Source: a virus | Length of the DNA: 64,000 nucleotides | Reading direction: 5' to 3' (one strand) | Virus record (IMG/VR): IMGVR_UViG_3300037583_000003 | Coordinates: 1 to 64,000 of that record | Part shown: positions 24,421 through 32,772 of the stretch, in pieces | Layout: the number at the start of each line of letters is the position of its first letter | Numbering within the stretch: the stretch's first letter is position 1 | Notes under the pieces: model-generated | Told to the model about the DNA's origin: nothing | The model's input: the letters and a program-made list of their open reading frames with translations, nothing else | Databases searched by the model: none | Position numbers and translations under genes: made by a program

Positions 24421-24835
24421 CGGTAAGTCTATCACTTTAGTACCTCCAACTAAGAAACCTTGGTGTCCTTTAACAGATGGCTATTGGACTTTTAACCACA
24501 GTGTCACACTTAACAAAAACCTAAGACGAAAAACATGGGAGGATTCAACAAAACTAGAAAAAATCATCCTTGAAAATTCAAGGCTGAGCCAGTACCAGTA
24601 CATCCACGACCGTGATGAAAACGACGTTTTATGGAAACCAGACTGGGATAACATCAGACTCCCAAAATGTCATATCTTTTTTGCCCATGACTTACAAAAG
24701 TACGAAGCACGACAAAACAACTTCATGGAAACCTCAACTACCGTCTATTTCTCAGAAGAAGCAGCTGCTACTTTACTAGAGAAACTCAACAAAGGCGAGA
24801 TCGACTTCTACACCGGTAAAGGATGTCCAGTATGA
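24371..24835 (+). CDS. Tandem paralogue 1 of the W-PDW family (154 aa)
   Basis: First of four adjacent homologous genes. Shared layout: an N-terminal strand-helix (IELTKQQMKDFTNGKSITL), a W-x-P-x-x-G-Y/W stretch, LSQYQYIHDRDENDVLWKPDWDN and a C-terminal EEAAATLLEKLNKG...TGKGCPV. No catalytic residues are obvious. Start ATG at 24371, preceded by AAAGGAGTACCT inside the NMNAT-Nudix gene. Members sit between NAD biosynthesis genes but their role is unknown. Confidence 0.7.
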   Translation: MNNTIELTKQQMKDFTNGKSITLVPPTKKPWCPLTDGYWTFNHSVTLNKNLRRKTWEDSTKLEKIILENSRLSQYQYIHDRDENDVLWKPDWDNIRLPKCHIFFAHDLQKYEARQNNFMETSTTVYFSEEAAATLLEKLNKGEIDFYTGKGCPV

Positions 24836-25338
24836 GTAATACAATTACGCTAACAACAGAACAAATGAAAGAATTCGAGCTAGGTAACAGTATCACCTTG
24901 ACTCCACCTAAGCCTACAAAAGCTAATTGGGATCCTATTGAGAATGAAGGTTACTTCTACGATCTAGTGGCAGAACAAACTAATTTCTCACCACGAAGAG
25001 TAACCCAAAAACAACTTATTCCTTTTGTGAGAAGAACTTACCATGAAGCTCTTGAGCTAGGTCGAGACATGCAAGAGTACTCACGTCTCAAACAGTACCA
25101 GTACCTCAACGATCTGCTGAGTGACGGTACAGTGTGGACACCAGATTGGAGTAATGACGACCAAGACAAGTACTACTTAGCGTTTAGTCCTACGGACCAA
25201 AAGTACCTCAGATACAACAGTTACACTGTAAAAACCGCAAGCACCGTGTTCTTCTCAAAACAAGCAATAGATACTCTAATAGTAAAACTTAACAACGGCA
25301 CTATTAACTTCAGATCAGGTAAAGGATGTATAGCATGA
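24832..25338 (+). CDS. Tandem paralogue 2 of the W-PDW family (168 aa)
   Basis: Same layout as its neighbours (ITLTTEQMKEFELGNSITL ... QYQYLNDLLSDGTVWTPDWSN ... KYYLAFSP ... GKGCIA). I chose the ATG at 24832 because it forms an ATGA overlap with the preceding stop; a start nine bases earlier would lie inside that gene. Coupled translation of all four copies suggests they are made in similar amounts and could form hetero-oligomers. Confidence 0.7.
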   Translation: MSNTITLTTEQMKEFELGNSITLTPPKPTKANWDPIENEGYFYDLVAEQTNFSPRRVTQKQLIPFVRRTYHEALELGRDMQEYSRLKQYQYLNDLLSDGTVWTPDWSNDDQDKYYLAFSPTDQKYLRYNSYTVKTASTVFFSKQAIDTLIVKLNNGTINFRSGKGCIA

Positions 25339-25850
25339 GTAGTATAAGTATAAAACTTACGGCAACACAGGTGAAAGCTTTAAAGAAACAACTAGAGGAA
25401 TTAGAGGGGAGTGGGGAGATTACCTTACCTACTAAAACTTGGAATCCAGTTACAGACGATGGCTACTACTACGACCTAAAAGAGGAAAAAAGTTTCTTTA
25501 CCATCGGAGAAACAATTACTTCAAGGTTTGTACCTATTATGAGAGAAACTTCTATAGAGGCTGGTGTCCTGAGCAAGGACACCTTAGAATTTTTAAGAAT
25601 GAAGCAGTACCAAAGTTTAAACGACCTTTTAGGAGACGGTACTACTTGGAAACCAGATTGGAATGACTTAGATCAATTAAAATGTTGTGTAGTATACGAT
25701 GTTAGATACAGTGAGTATGTAATCATTCGGAATCAAGCTTTACAACACAAATGTACTCCATATTTTTCAGAGGAAGCAATCACTACCTTACTAGCTAAGT
25801 TAAATAGCGGGACAGTATGTTTCAAGACAGGTAAGGGGTGCGTAGCATGA
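25335..25850 (+). CDS. Tandem paralogue 3 of the W-PDW family (171 aa)
   Basis: N-terminus ISIKLTATQVKALKKQL, core MKQYQSLNDLLGDGTTWKPDWND and the conserved end FKTGKGCVA. ATGA overlap with the preceding gene at 25335. It is more diverged in the middle (FFTIGETITSRFVPIMRE) than copies 1 and 4 are from each other. Confidence 0.68.
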   Translation: MSSISIKLTATQVKALKKQLEELEGSGEITLPTKTWNPVTDDGYYYDLKEEKSFFTIGETITSRFVPIMRETSIEAGVLSKDTLEFLRMKQYQSLNDLLGDGTTWKPDWNDLDQLKCCVVYDVRYSEYVIIRNQALQHKCTPYFSEEAITTLLAKLNSGTVCFKTGKGCVA

Positions 25851-26368
25851 ACAGTATGAGTAATACAGTCACAATTACAGCAACAGTAACAGTTAAACAA
25901 ATGGAAGGCTTTGCCAACGGTAAACACATAGTTTTATCCCCTACTACAGAAGGTACTTGGAATCCCTTTAGTAGTACAGGTTACTTCCATTCTCCTAGAG
26001 CTAATGGTGTAGTATTTTCCGCCAAAAACAGTATACACCCTAAACTTGTACTACTTAAGAGACAGCAAACCAATGAGGCAGAAGAACTAAACCAATGTTT
26101 ACAGGAGTACTTACGACTTAAGCAATACCAGTACATGTATGATCGTGATGAGAACGGTGTTGTATGGAAACCAGATTGGGATAACACCAGCCTCCTAAAG
26201 TACTCCGTCTTTTTTGACCACGAATTTCAAAAATACGAAAAACTACAAAACAACTCCATGGAAACCTTAACTACCGCCTATTTCTCAGAAGAAGCAATTA
26301 GTACTTTACTAGAGAAACTCAACAACAGTGAACTATGTCTAGTTACTGGTAAAGGATTCTCACAGTGA
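25847..26368 (+). CDS. Tandem paralogue 4 of the W-PDW family (173 aa)
   Basis: Core LKQYQYMYDRDENGVVWKPDW and STLLEKLNNSEL are very close to copy 1 (YDRDENDVLWKPDW-like), suggesting a recent duplication or gene conversion between the outer copies. Start chosen at 25847 for its ATGA overlap. The NAD kinase gene begins inside its stop codon, so the array and NAD kinase form one translational unit. Confidence 0.68.
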   Translation: MNSMSNTVTITATVTVKQMEGFANGKHIVLSPTTEGTWNPFSSTGYFHSPRANGVVFSAKNSIHPKLVLLKRQQTNEAEELNQCLQEYLRLKQYQYMYDRDENGVVWKPDWDNTSLLKYSVFFDHEFQKYEKLQNNSMETLTTAYFSEEAISTLLEKLNNSELCLVTGKGFSQ

Positions 26369-27102
26369 AGTACCACGTAGTACCTCCATCTGAGCCTAGT
26401 GACTCATCCCTATTTATAACAGACATCATCAGTCCTAACTCTGTACCTCTATCAGAAGCAGAAGTAGTAGTTTGTGTAGGTGGAGATGGTACACTCTTAA
26501 GAACAGCACAACAACCTAGCTATAGAGAACTACCTATCTATGGTATCAATGGTGGAACAGTGGGTTTCTTAATGAACCACTTACACACCAAAGACTTACC
26601 ATATCTAGAAAGCATATTAGATTTAGCTACTACTATACAAACCAATATGATGACCGTGTCAATTGACTACGGTAAACCTTATCAAGTATTCAACGAAGTT
26701 ATGGTAGGTGGTGATATGTCTACTTGGGCAAACTTCTCTATAAACAACAAAGAAGACTTAGTAGGTGACCTTAAAGGTGGAGGTATCATCGTATCTACAG
26801 CCCAAGGGTCTACAGGTATAAACAAAAACAATGGTGGAGCTGTACTACCCATAACATCTAACCTATGGTCTTTGACTGGTGACAAGACTGATCGTAAGAT
26901 TAACCACGTAACTACACCAACAACTTTAGACATAACAGTAACATCAAGGTCACCTATATCAGTATGGGTTGATGGTAAACTAGTATCAGATGCAAGCTAC
27001 AACTTCCCTCTAGTCGTAAGCGTAGAACCTTCAGACGAGAAGGTAACACTCCTATTCAGTGATGACAGAGGATTCCTATTAAAACGGAGGGATGGCAAGT
27101 AA
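26365..27102 (+). CDS. nadK: NAD kinase
   Basis: Phosphorylates NAD to NADP. The invariant VCVGGDGTLLRTA motif is near residue 36, followed by YGINGGTVGFLMN and STAQGSTGINKNNGGA (equivalent to the STPTGSTAY motif). About 245 residues, somewhat shorter than bacterial NadK (about 290). It uses a GTG start overlapping the previous stop (GTGA). Together with NAMPT and NMNAT, it lets the phage rebuild both NAD and NADP, the latter needed for its own DHFR/ThyA nucleotide pathway. Confidence 0.9.
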   Translation: MKYHVVPPSEPSDSSLFITDIISPNSVPLSEAEVVVCVGGDGTLLRTAQQPSYRELPIYGINGGTVGFLMNHLHTKDLPYLESILDLATTIQTNMMTVSIDYGKPYQVFNEVMVGGDMSTWANFSINNKEDLVGDLKGGGIIVSTAQGSTGINKNNGGAVLPITSNLWSLTGDKTDRKINHVTTPTTLDITVTSRSPISVWVDGKLVSDASYNFPLVVSVEPSDEKVTLLFSDDRGFLLKRRDGK

Positions 27103-27121
27103 ACTAACCAAGGAGACCGTA

Positions 27122-28216
27122 ATGGCACAACTATTTTGGAACAAAGAAAACCGTACGCTAGTAGACTGCCCTCTAACAACAGCTTACACCTACGCTAACA
27201 TAGCTCACCTGCACCAAGTAAGAAAGTACACAGGTGAGCCGTACATTACTCATCCAGTAGCAGTAGCAACTATCCTTGAAGACTACAAGAAGACCTGTAA
27301 GGTAGACATTAACATGCAGGTAGCTGCACTACTACACGACACTATAGAAGACACTTGTGTCACACTTGACGATATAGTAGAGCTATTTGGTATTGACGTA
27401 GCTTACCTAGTAGATGGGCTAACAGACCCATCATCACAAATCCCTGAACTTGAGCAAAAGAACAGAGTCACTAGGAAATTAGCTGATGGAATCCATACTT
27501 CTAATGGTGATGACAGAATCAAACTAATCAAGTCAGCAGACAGACTACACAACCTAGGCTCTATCATACAACACGGTAAGCCTGACTATGTGCGTACATA
27601 CATAGAAGAAACAAGGAAGCTAGTAGCTTATATTGGGGATAATCCTATAACACGAGCTATTAAACTCAAGATAGATAGATACAATGGTAAAAGTAGATTC
27701 CACTACCATCTAACCCTACAAGATGTAACAGTAGAAGAATTACAAAAAGCAGCTAAGCTTATAGGTGGTAAGGCTACACCAATAGACCTTCAGAAGGGTA
27801 CTAAAACCCAATCCGATAAGATGATCACTAAATACCACAGGTGTTATAAAGAGTGCTACTGGGAACGTAAGGCAGTCACATTAGAACTGGAGGGTGCTGG
27901 TTACAAAGTAATTAGAGTAAAAATCGAGGAAGTAGTTGACCAACTAAACATACACAACCTAGAGGATAATCCTGGGGCATACCTAGAACTACACATAAAG
28001 GTAGACAGTAGCTACCGTAAAGAACACGAAGGGTTTAGGCATTCAACCAATAGACTAGACAGTAACACTAAGATGTTAAATGCAAGAATCCACAATGAAC
28101 AGGAGTTTACTGCTATCACATCAGAGTTGCAAAACATCAAAAGCCCATTAAGTACTCAGTACGAGGTTGTACACTTAGATACAAACTACAAACTAGACTA
28201 CTGGTGGGCTGAATAA
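27122..28216 (+). CDS. SpoT/MESH1-like HD hydrolase
   Basis: The N-terminal 190 residues are a (p)ppGpp hydrolase-type HD domain: GEPYITHPVAV, ALLHDTIEDTCV (HDxxED) and IKSADRLHNLGS, all metal/ligand motifs of SpoT and MESH1. No RelA synthetase domain follows; the C-terminal 180 residues are unknown. It could remove the host stringent-response alarmone during infection. Animal MESH1 also dephosphorylates NADPH, and the gene directly follows NAD kinase, so an NADPH role is possible. I chose the ATG at 27122, which has AAGGAG seven bases upstream, over the ATG at 27092. Confidence 0.88.
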   Translation: MAQLFWNKENRTLVDCPLTTAYTYANIAHLHQVRKYTGEPYITHPVAVATILEDYKKTCKVDINMQVAALLHDTIEDTCVTLDDIVELFGIDVAYLVDGLTDPSSQIPELEQKNRVTRKLADGIHTSNGDDRIKLIKSADRLHNLGSIIQHGKPDYVRTYIEETRKLVAYIGDNPITRAIKLKIDRYNGKSRFHYHLTLQDVTVEELQKAAKLIGGKATPIDLQKGTKTQSDKMITKYHRCYKECYWERKAVTLELEGAGYKVIRVKIEEVVDQLNIHNLEDNPGAYLELHIKVDSSYRKEHEGFRHSTNRLDSNTKMLNARIHNEQEFTAITSELQNIKSPLSTQYEVVHLDTNYKLDYWWAE

Positions 28217-28228
28217 CACAACAAATTA

Positions 28229-28303
28229 GTGCCTTTAATGTAACGGATAACATACTAGCCTCCTAAGCTTGTTATAGAGGTTCGAGTCCTCTAAGGCACA
28301 CCA
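28229..28303 (+). tRNA. tRNA-Arg (CCT)
   Basis: Acceptor stem gtgcctt / aaggcac, four-pair D stem, anticodon loop ctcctaa (anticodon CCT, reads AGG), T arm agagg-ttcgagt-cctct, discriminator A and an encoded CCA. The anticodon stem has one T-T mismatch. AGA/AGG arginine codons are common in this genome, so the gene probably supplements the host. Confidence 0.88.
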
Positions 28304-28308
28304 CACAC

Positions 28309-28385
28309 GCGCCAGTAACTCAACTGGTCAGAGTATCCGTCTCATAAACGGGAAGTTACTGGTTCAAGTCCAGTCTGGCGCACCA
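28309..28385 (+). tRNA. tRNA-Met (CAT)
   Basis: Acceptor gcgccag / ctggcgc, D arm actc...gagt, anticodon loop ctcataa, T arm actgg-ttcaagt-ccagt and encoded CCA. CAT could also be an Ile tRNA whose C34 is modified to read ATA; the sequence alone cannot decide. Confidence 0.92.
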
Positions 28386-28418
28386 TACAATAAGATTTAC
28401 CTAACAAGGAGACTTAAC

Positions 28419-28595
28419 ATGACAGTGTTTAATACACTACTACTCATGCTTATCTCTCTTGGAAGACTAGAAGACTTAGTAACGGCTTTATCAGGCTTAG
28501 TGGTAGTTCAACCACTGACTAAGAAATTTAGTCTCATACGAAAAGGTCTAATAGTTTCGTACAGGAGAGACAGGCGAATAACGAGGTTCAGTTAG
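28419..28595 (+). CDS. Hypothetical small protein (58 aa)
   Basis: ATG at 28419 with AAGGAG at ideal spacing, right after the tRNA genes. Hydrophobic N-terminal half (TLLLMLISLGRLEDLVTALSG) and a strongly basic C-terminus (SYRRDRRITRFS). The 3' end lies in a 14-bp hairpin (28582-28616), so translation and RNA folding interact. No family. Confidence 0.5.
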   Translation: MTVFNTLLLMLISLGRLEDLVTALSGLVVVQPLTKKFSLIRKGLIVSYRRDRRITRFS

Positions 28596-28616
28596 GATGT
28601 CACCTAGCTAACCTCG
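28582..28616 (+). other. Long RNA hairpin after the tRNA genes
   Basis: cgaggtt-c-agttagg / cctagct-aacctcg gives 14 base pairs with one bulged C and a six-base loop, overlapping the end of the small gene. It is followed by a second hairpin tgactaa-ctgcgc-ttagtca (near 28640-28660). No U-tract follows, so processing or mRNA protection is more likely than termination. Confidence 0.55.
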
Positions 28617-28714
28617 CCCAAAAACCCATGAACACAGGGTGACTAACTGCGCTTAGTCATCCCCATTCGCAAGTACATTCCACAATAGTGTATTTACGAA
28701 TTAAGAGGTATACC

Positions 28715-29455
28715 ATGTTTTTTACAAACAAGAATATAAGCAACTCTATAGCTTTACAAAAGAACTACTTCACGCTAGTAGACAAAGTACTATACATAAT
28801 AGATAAGAGATACAAAAGTGCAGCATCTAGAGCACTAGTAATGCAGATAAACCAAGAGCTAATCCTACTATCTGACCTATTCTACCACTCAACAGAAGAG
28901 CTATCAGACAGTGAGCTAGACTCCCTACTAAAGAAGCTATGGCGCAGAGGCAAGGTAGGTATAGCAGAAAAGTACAAGAATATCACAACTATACCTCAAC
29001 CTATAGACCAAAGAAGATTAGTTCTCCCAGCTACTGTCAGAACTAACCCAAGTATAGCTAGGGTATCTGAAGCAGTATTTAACTTAAAAAGTGGTATTAA
29101 TGAACACCAACCTACGTCTATGAACATAGAACGTAATACGCTAACCAACAACTACAACCGATTTGAGTTATCCTGTTTAAGACTAATGGCAGAAGTATCC
29201 AAAAGTAAAGACCGCATAATTACTGAGGATATGGTAGAAGCTTTAGCTTACTCAGAGCACACAAAGTACATGCACCTATACGTACCATTTTGGAATCCAA
29301 TCGAGGATACGTTAGGTGTACTAAGTGCAGTAGCGAGTACTGACCACGTTTGTTTTATAGAAGCGTACTATGTGCAAACAACACTACCTTATAGGTCTTA
29401 TATGCATACTTTCATACCAGACGTAACCAATAGAAATAACAGATCTATGTCTTAA
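28715..29455 (+). CDS. Hypothetical protein (246 aa)
   Basis: I chose the ATG at 28715 (MFFTNKNISNSIALQ), which has AAGAGG upstream; an ATG at 28688 lies earlier without a site. Helical first half (VDKVLYIIDKRYKSAASRALVMQINQ) and a WNPIEDTLGVLSAVAS segment near the C-terminus. It leads a run of genes with the coiled-coil protein at 29475 and the 30482 gene. No recognised family. Confidence 0.65.
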   Translation: MFFTNKNISNSIALQKNYFTLVDKVLYIIDKRYKSAASRALVMQINQELILLSDLFYHSTEELSDSELDSLLKKLWRRGKVGIAEKYKNITTIPQPIDQRRLVLPATVRTNPSIARVSEAVFNLKSGINEHQPTSMNIERNTLTNNYNRFELSCLRLMAEVSKSKDRIITEDMVEALAYSEHTKYMHLYVPFWNPIEDTLGVLSAVASTDHVCFIEAYYVQTTLPYRSYMHTFIPDVTNRNNRSMS

Positions 29456-29474
29456 CTCCATACAAGGAATCAAC

Positions 29475-30485
29475 ATGACACTACCTACTGCTAGTCAAAC
29501 AGAGTCACCTACCACAGACAGCAAACTAATATCCCTAACCACAGCACAAGAAAACTACAGTAACATCATCTCAGAACTAAACGAAGTATCATCAGGTATC
29601 TCAGAATCAGTACTATTCTCCGAGACAGAATTTAGCCAAGCTAAGGCTGATCTACAAGACTTCGTAATCAAGTCACAACAGCTAGCTAACCGTAGCACTA
29701 TAAAAGAAAGAGCTATGAGAGGACTAGCTAAAGTACCTCTAATCGGCCAACATGCAGAAGAATCTCTTAGAAGTATCCAAAGAGACAAGATGAACGATAC
29801 CTCTATCTCAGAGATTGTAGATCAGTTATACAGTGGCATCGAAGCTAGAGGTGTATCTCTAACAAACACTATTAACCAATGGTACAACCTAGTAGACAAG
29901 TCTACCTCATTAGTAGCCAACCTAAGTACACTAGACGCTCAACTAGACACAGTACTAGCTACTGAGCTAACTGGCAAGGAACGATTCAACCTAACTAGTG
30001 TGTCTTCCGAAACTAAGATGACCCTAGCAAGTAACCTAGGAACTATCCAGGAACTGCAAGTACTTACAACTGTAGGTGAAGGTATTCTGAAACGTATCAA
30101 ACAAACAATGCCAGCTAGCAGAGCAGTACTCCTCAACAGACTAGTTATGGACGCTGGTGTGTCTCAGATTAACAACATCCATGATGAGATCCAAGACATC
30201 GTAGCAATTTCAGATGACATCAACAAAGTAATGCAACAAAACAGTCATACTGCTGTAATGAAAATGATCTCATCCCAAGTAACTTCAGAAAAGGAAATCA
30301 AGAGTCTAACTCAAGGTTACGACAACAGAGTAAAACTGCATGAGGACGTTAACAGAGAAGTAGTGAAAATGATTGATAACATGCAAACTACACACACAGC
30401 TATATCTGAATCTATGGCTAAAACCTCCAAGGCTCTAGCGGCTAATGCCTTAATAGACCTATCATCAAGAGAGACAGTACAATGA
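29475..30485 (+). CDS. Long helical/coiled-coil protein, possibly TelA-like (336 aa)
   Basis: Nearly all helix, with KVPLIGQHAEESLRSIQRDKM and TIQELQVLTTVGEGILKRIKQTMPASRAVLL, whose order recalls TelA-type toxic-anion-resistance proteins of bacteria and large phages; this is a weak match. It overlaps the next gene by four bases. A structural or membrane-remodelling role is possible. Confidence 0.55.
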   Translation: MTLPTASQTESPTTDSKLISLTTAQENYSNIISELNEVSSGISESVLFSETEFSQAKADLQDFVIKSQQLANRSTIKERAMRGLAKVPLIGQHAEESLRSIQRDKMNDTSISEIVDQLYSGIEARGVSLTNTINQWYNLVDKSTSLVANLSTLDAQLDTVLATELTGKERFNLTSVSSETKMTLASNLGTIQELQVLTTVGEGILKRIKQTMPASRAVLLNRLVMDAGVSQINNIHDEIQDIVAISDDINKVMQQNSHTAVMKMISSQVTSEKEIKSLTQGYDNRVKLHEDVNREVVKMIDNMQTTHTAISESMAKTSKALAANALIDLSSRETVQ

Positions 30486-30949
30486 TCCAATCCACATTCA
30501 CCGTAGAGACCACCAGTAATGTAGTCACCTTCGCGTTAGGAAACGTAGCTTTTATCTCTTTATCCGAAAGCCTAGGTAACATTCGAGTTACCCTAAACAA
30601 GGAAGGTAACGACTCCGTAGTATTAATAAGTCTAATCCGAGATACAAAAAAGGTATTCAACGAATTCCAGACTGCACTATCCAAGTACAAATCTAAGTCA
30701 CTAGAATCTGTACCTTCTAGGTTAGCAAAATCAGCTACTGAAATAGTAGAAACTCTTTCTTATATGAAAGAGAGTATGGCAGAAAACGCACGTATGGTAG
30801 ATTCTATGGAGTGGAAAATACCTATGTTAGTAGAGAAAGGTATTGAAGAAAAACTAGCTCTAGTAGATCCACACCTCGATAAAATCCTACGAAAGCTAGA
30901 TAACATTAACAAAGGCTTTACTGCACCTATTGTCATCAAAGGTTTATAA
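30482..30949 (+). CDS. Hypothetical protein (155 aa)
   Basis: Beta-rich N-terminus (STFTVETTSNVVTFALGNVAFISL) followed by helices with likely coiled-coil character (residues 70-145). ATGA overlap with the preceding coiled-coil protein implies a joint function. No recognised family. Confidence 0.6.
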   Translation: MIQSTFTVETTSNVVTFALGNVAFISLSESLGNIRVTLNKEGNDSVVLISLIRDTKKVFNEFQTALSKYKSKSLESVPSRLAKSATEIVETLSYMKESMAENARMVDSMEWKIPMLVEKGIEEKLALVDPHLDKILRKLDNINKGFTAPIVIKGL

Positions 30950-30975
30950 CCCTAACCTAAACAAGGAACTAACTA

Positions 30976-31377
30976 ATGGGCTTTAAAATAACAGAAGAAC
31001 ACTACACAACAAAGCTACTGCAAGCAAACCCAAACAACATCTACGTCTTTGGTGACAACCTATGTGGCTATGGTTTAGGGGGTCAAGCTTGTATCAGACT
31101 TGAACCTAACGCTTTCGGTTTACCAACTAAGGTGTACCCAAGCACTACAGTAACCTCATACTTCAATGAGGAGGACAAACACCAGATTAAGCCACATCTA
31201 GCTGCCAAATTTAAGTACCTAGAGGAGCTAGCTACTACACACACAGTAGTATTCCCTTCTGCTGGCTTGGGTACTGGGCTATCACAACTAGACGTCAGAG
31301 CACCTAGCATCCTCGAATTCATTGACGACTGGGTATTCTCAGTTACAGGAGAACACTATGAACAATACAGAAATTAA
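30976..31377 (+). CDS. Macro-domain-like protein
   Basis: The pattern NIYVFGDNLCGYGLGGQACIR, then LPTKVYPS and VVFPSAGLGTGLSQLDVRAP resembles small phage macro-like proteins that bind ADP-ribose or nucleotides; the N-x-x-G-x-G-GG region would hold the phosphate. It might remove or sense ADP-ribose produced by NAD-consuming defences, which fits the NAD module 3-9 kb upstream, but binding is unproven. 133 residues, close to a minimal macro domain. Confidence 0.6.
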   Translation: MGFKITEEHYTTKLLQANPNNIYVFGDNLCGYGLGGQACIRLEPNAFGLPTKVYPSTTVTSYFNEEDKHQIKPHLAAKFKYLEELATTHTVVFPSAGLGTGLSQLDVRAPSILEFIDDWVFSVTGEHYEQYRN

Positions 31378-31813
31378 ACCACTACCAACTACCAAAAGGG
31401 AACTACTCACTGCTCTCCTTGAAGATAGGAAATTCCTAACACTTGGTGGACACACTCTCTACTACGATGACTCAGCTCCTTGTTACCCTTTCAAGCAATC
31501 ACTAAACCCTACTAAAAATCCCTCATCCTATGCCTCACTAGGTAGCTGGACTCCAAAAGACCTACTAGACTTAAAGGAAGTACTGCCCCCCAAGTGGTAT
31601 GAAAATATCCCATCAGATGGAGTACTCTGTGAGGTTTGGGATGAGGATACGGACACTAAAGTAACCACACTAATACATAAGTACTCATCAAAACAGACCT
31701 ACCCGTTCCAGACTAGCAATTACTCCTACTACCTTAATGCAACACCTCTGTCAAAAGAACGTATGGACGTACTAACAAACAACACACTAGAGGCACTACT
31801 ATGCGACAGTTAG
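31358..31813 (+). CDS. Hypothetical protein (151 aa)
   Basis: I chose the ATG at 31358 (MNNTEIKPLPTTKRELL), preceded by ACAGGAGAAC; an earlier in-frame start at 31322 lies within the macro-like gene. Contains SDGVLCEVWDEDTD, a motif common in uncharacterised phage proteins. Overlaps the preceding gene by 20 bases and the RNA ligase gene by 13. Confidence 0.65.
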   Translation: MNNTEIKPLPTTKRELLTALLEDRKFLTLGGHTLYYDDSAPCYPFKQSLNPTKNPSSYASLGSWTPKDLLDLKEVLPPKWYENIPSDGVLCEVWDEDTDTKVTTLIHKYSSKQTYPFQTSNYSYYLNATPLSKERMDVLTNNTLEALLCDS

Positions 31814-32772
31814 CAACTACACAACAAATCGAAGAAGTAAGACCTATTGAGGGAGCAGACTTAATTGCTGCTTACAAGATAAAAGGTTGGTGGGTTGTAG
31901 CACGTTTAGGTGAATTCGAGGTAGGTGACTACTGTACTTACATCGAGATTGACTCATGGATTCCAACAGAAGTAGCACCATTCCTATCCAAAGGTAACGA
32001 ACCTAGAGAGTACAACAAGATTAGAGGTGAGAGACTTAAAACTATCAAGTTAAAAGGTCAAATCTCACAAGGTCTAACCTTACCTACAACCTTAAGAGTT
32101 GTTGGAGAAGACGTCACAGACTCTCTAGGTATTACCTTATGGGAAGCAACTATCCCTGCTCAACTAGCTGGTTTACAGAAAGGTAACTTCCCTTCATTCA
32201 TCCCAAAAACTACACAAAGTAGAATCCAAAACCTACATAGACTACCAGAGGGTAAACTATTCGAAGTTACAGAAAAACTACATGGGACTTCTTGCACTAT
32301 ATACAGTACAGACGGTGAGTGGGGAATATGTTCCAAAGACACGGAATTCAAACTCGACGGTAATGATAAAAACACCTTCGTTAACACATTACAGAAGCTA
32401 CTACATAAGTTACCTCTAGATGGTCCAGATTTAGCTATACAAGGAGAGATCATAGGTTACGGTATCAATGGTAACCAGTACAAGATTGATGGCTCTAGGT
32501 TCCTAGTATTTGACATCTACAACATCACAACAGCTACCTACATGTTACCAGAAGAGAGACTACGTTATTGTCACAAGAACCAACTTACACATGTACCTAT
32601 AATTCACAAGGAACTATCCTTAGAGGGTGAAACAGTAGAATCACTACTCTTAACTGCTGACACGACTAGTACGCTACATACATGCAAGGCTGAAGGACTA
32701 GTCTTCAAGTCTACAACAGACGACACCTCGTTTAAGGTGATTTCCAATAAATGGCTACTAAAGGAGAAATAA
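31801..32772 (+). CDS. RNA ligase of the DRB0094 (Rnl5) type
   Basis: The nucleotidyltransferase KxxG motif is EKLHGTS, making K159 the likely AMP-attachment lysine; EGLVFKS and FKVISNKWLLK fit motifs IV and V. The N-terminal 115 residues (GADLIAAYKIKGWWVVARLGEFEVGDYCTYIEID) form the OB-like domain typical of Deinococcus RNA ligase DRB0094, which seals 3'-OH/5'-phosphate nicks in RNA. Just upstream of tRNA-like sequences and tRNA genes, it may repair tRNA cut by host anticodon nucleases. About 323 residues. Confidence 0.88.
   Translation: MRQLATTQQIEEVRPIEGADLIAAYKIKGWWVVARLGEFEVGDYCTYIEIDSWIPTEVAPFLSKGNEPREYNKIRGERLKTIKLKGQISQGLTLPTTLRVVGEDVTDSLGITLWEATIPAQLAGLQKGNFPSFIPKTTQSRIQNLHRLPEGKLFEVTEKLHGTSCTIYSTDGEWGICSKDTEFKLDGNDKNTFVNTLQKLLHKLPLDGPDLAIQGEIIGYGINGNQYKIDGSRFLVFDIYNITTATYMLPEERLRYCHKNQLTHVPIIHKELSLEGETVESLLLTADTTSTLHTCKAEGLVFKSTTDDTSFKVISNKWLLKEK

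Noticed and set aside
27122-28216. Full RelA/SpoT synthetase-hydrolase
   Set aside because: Only the HD hydrolase motifs are present; the synthetase motifs are not visible in the C-terminal half.
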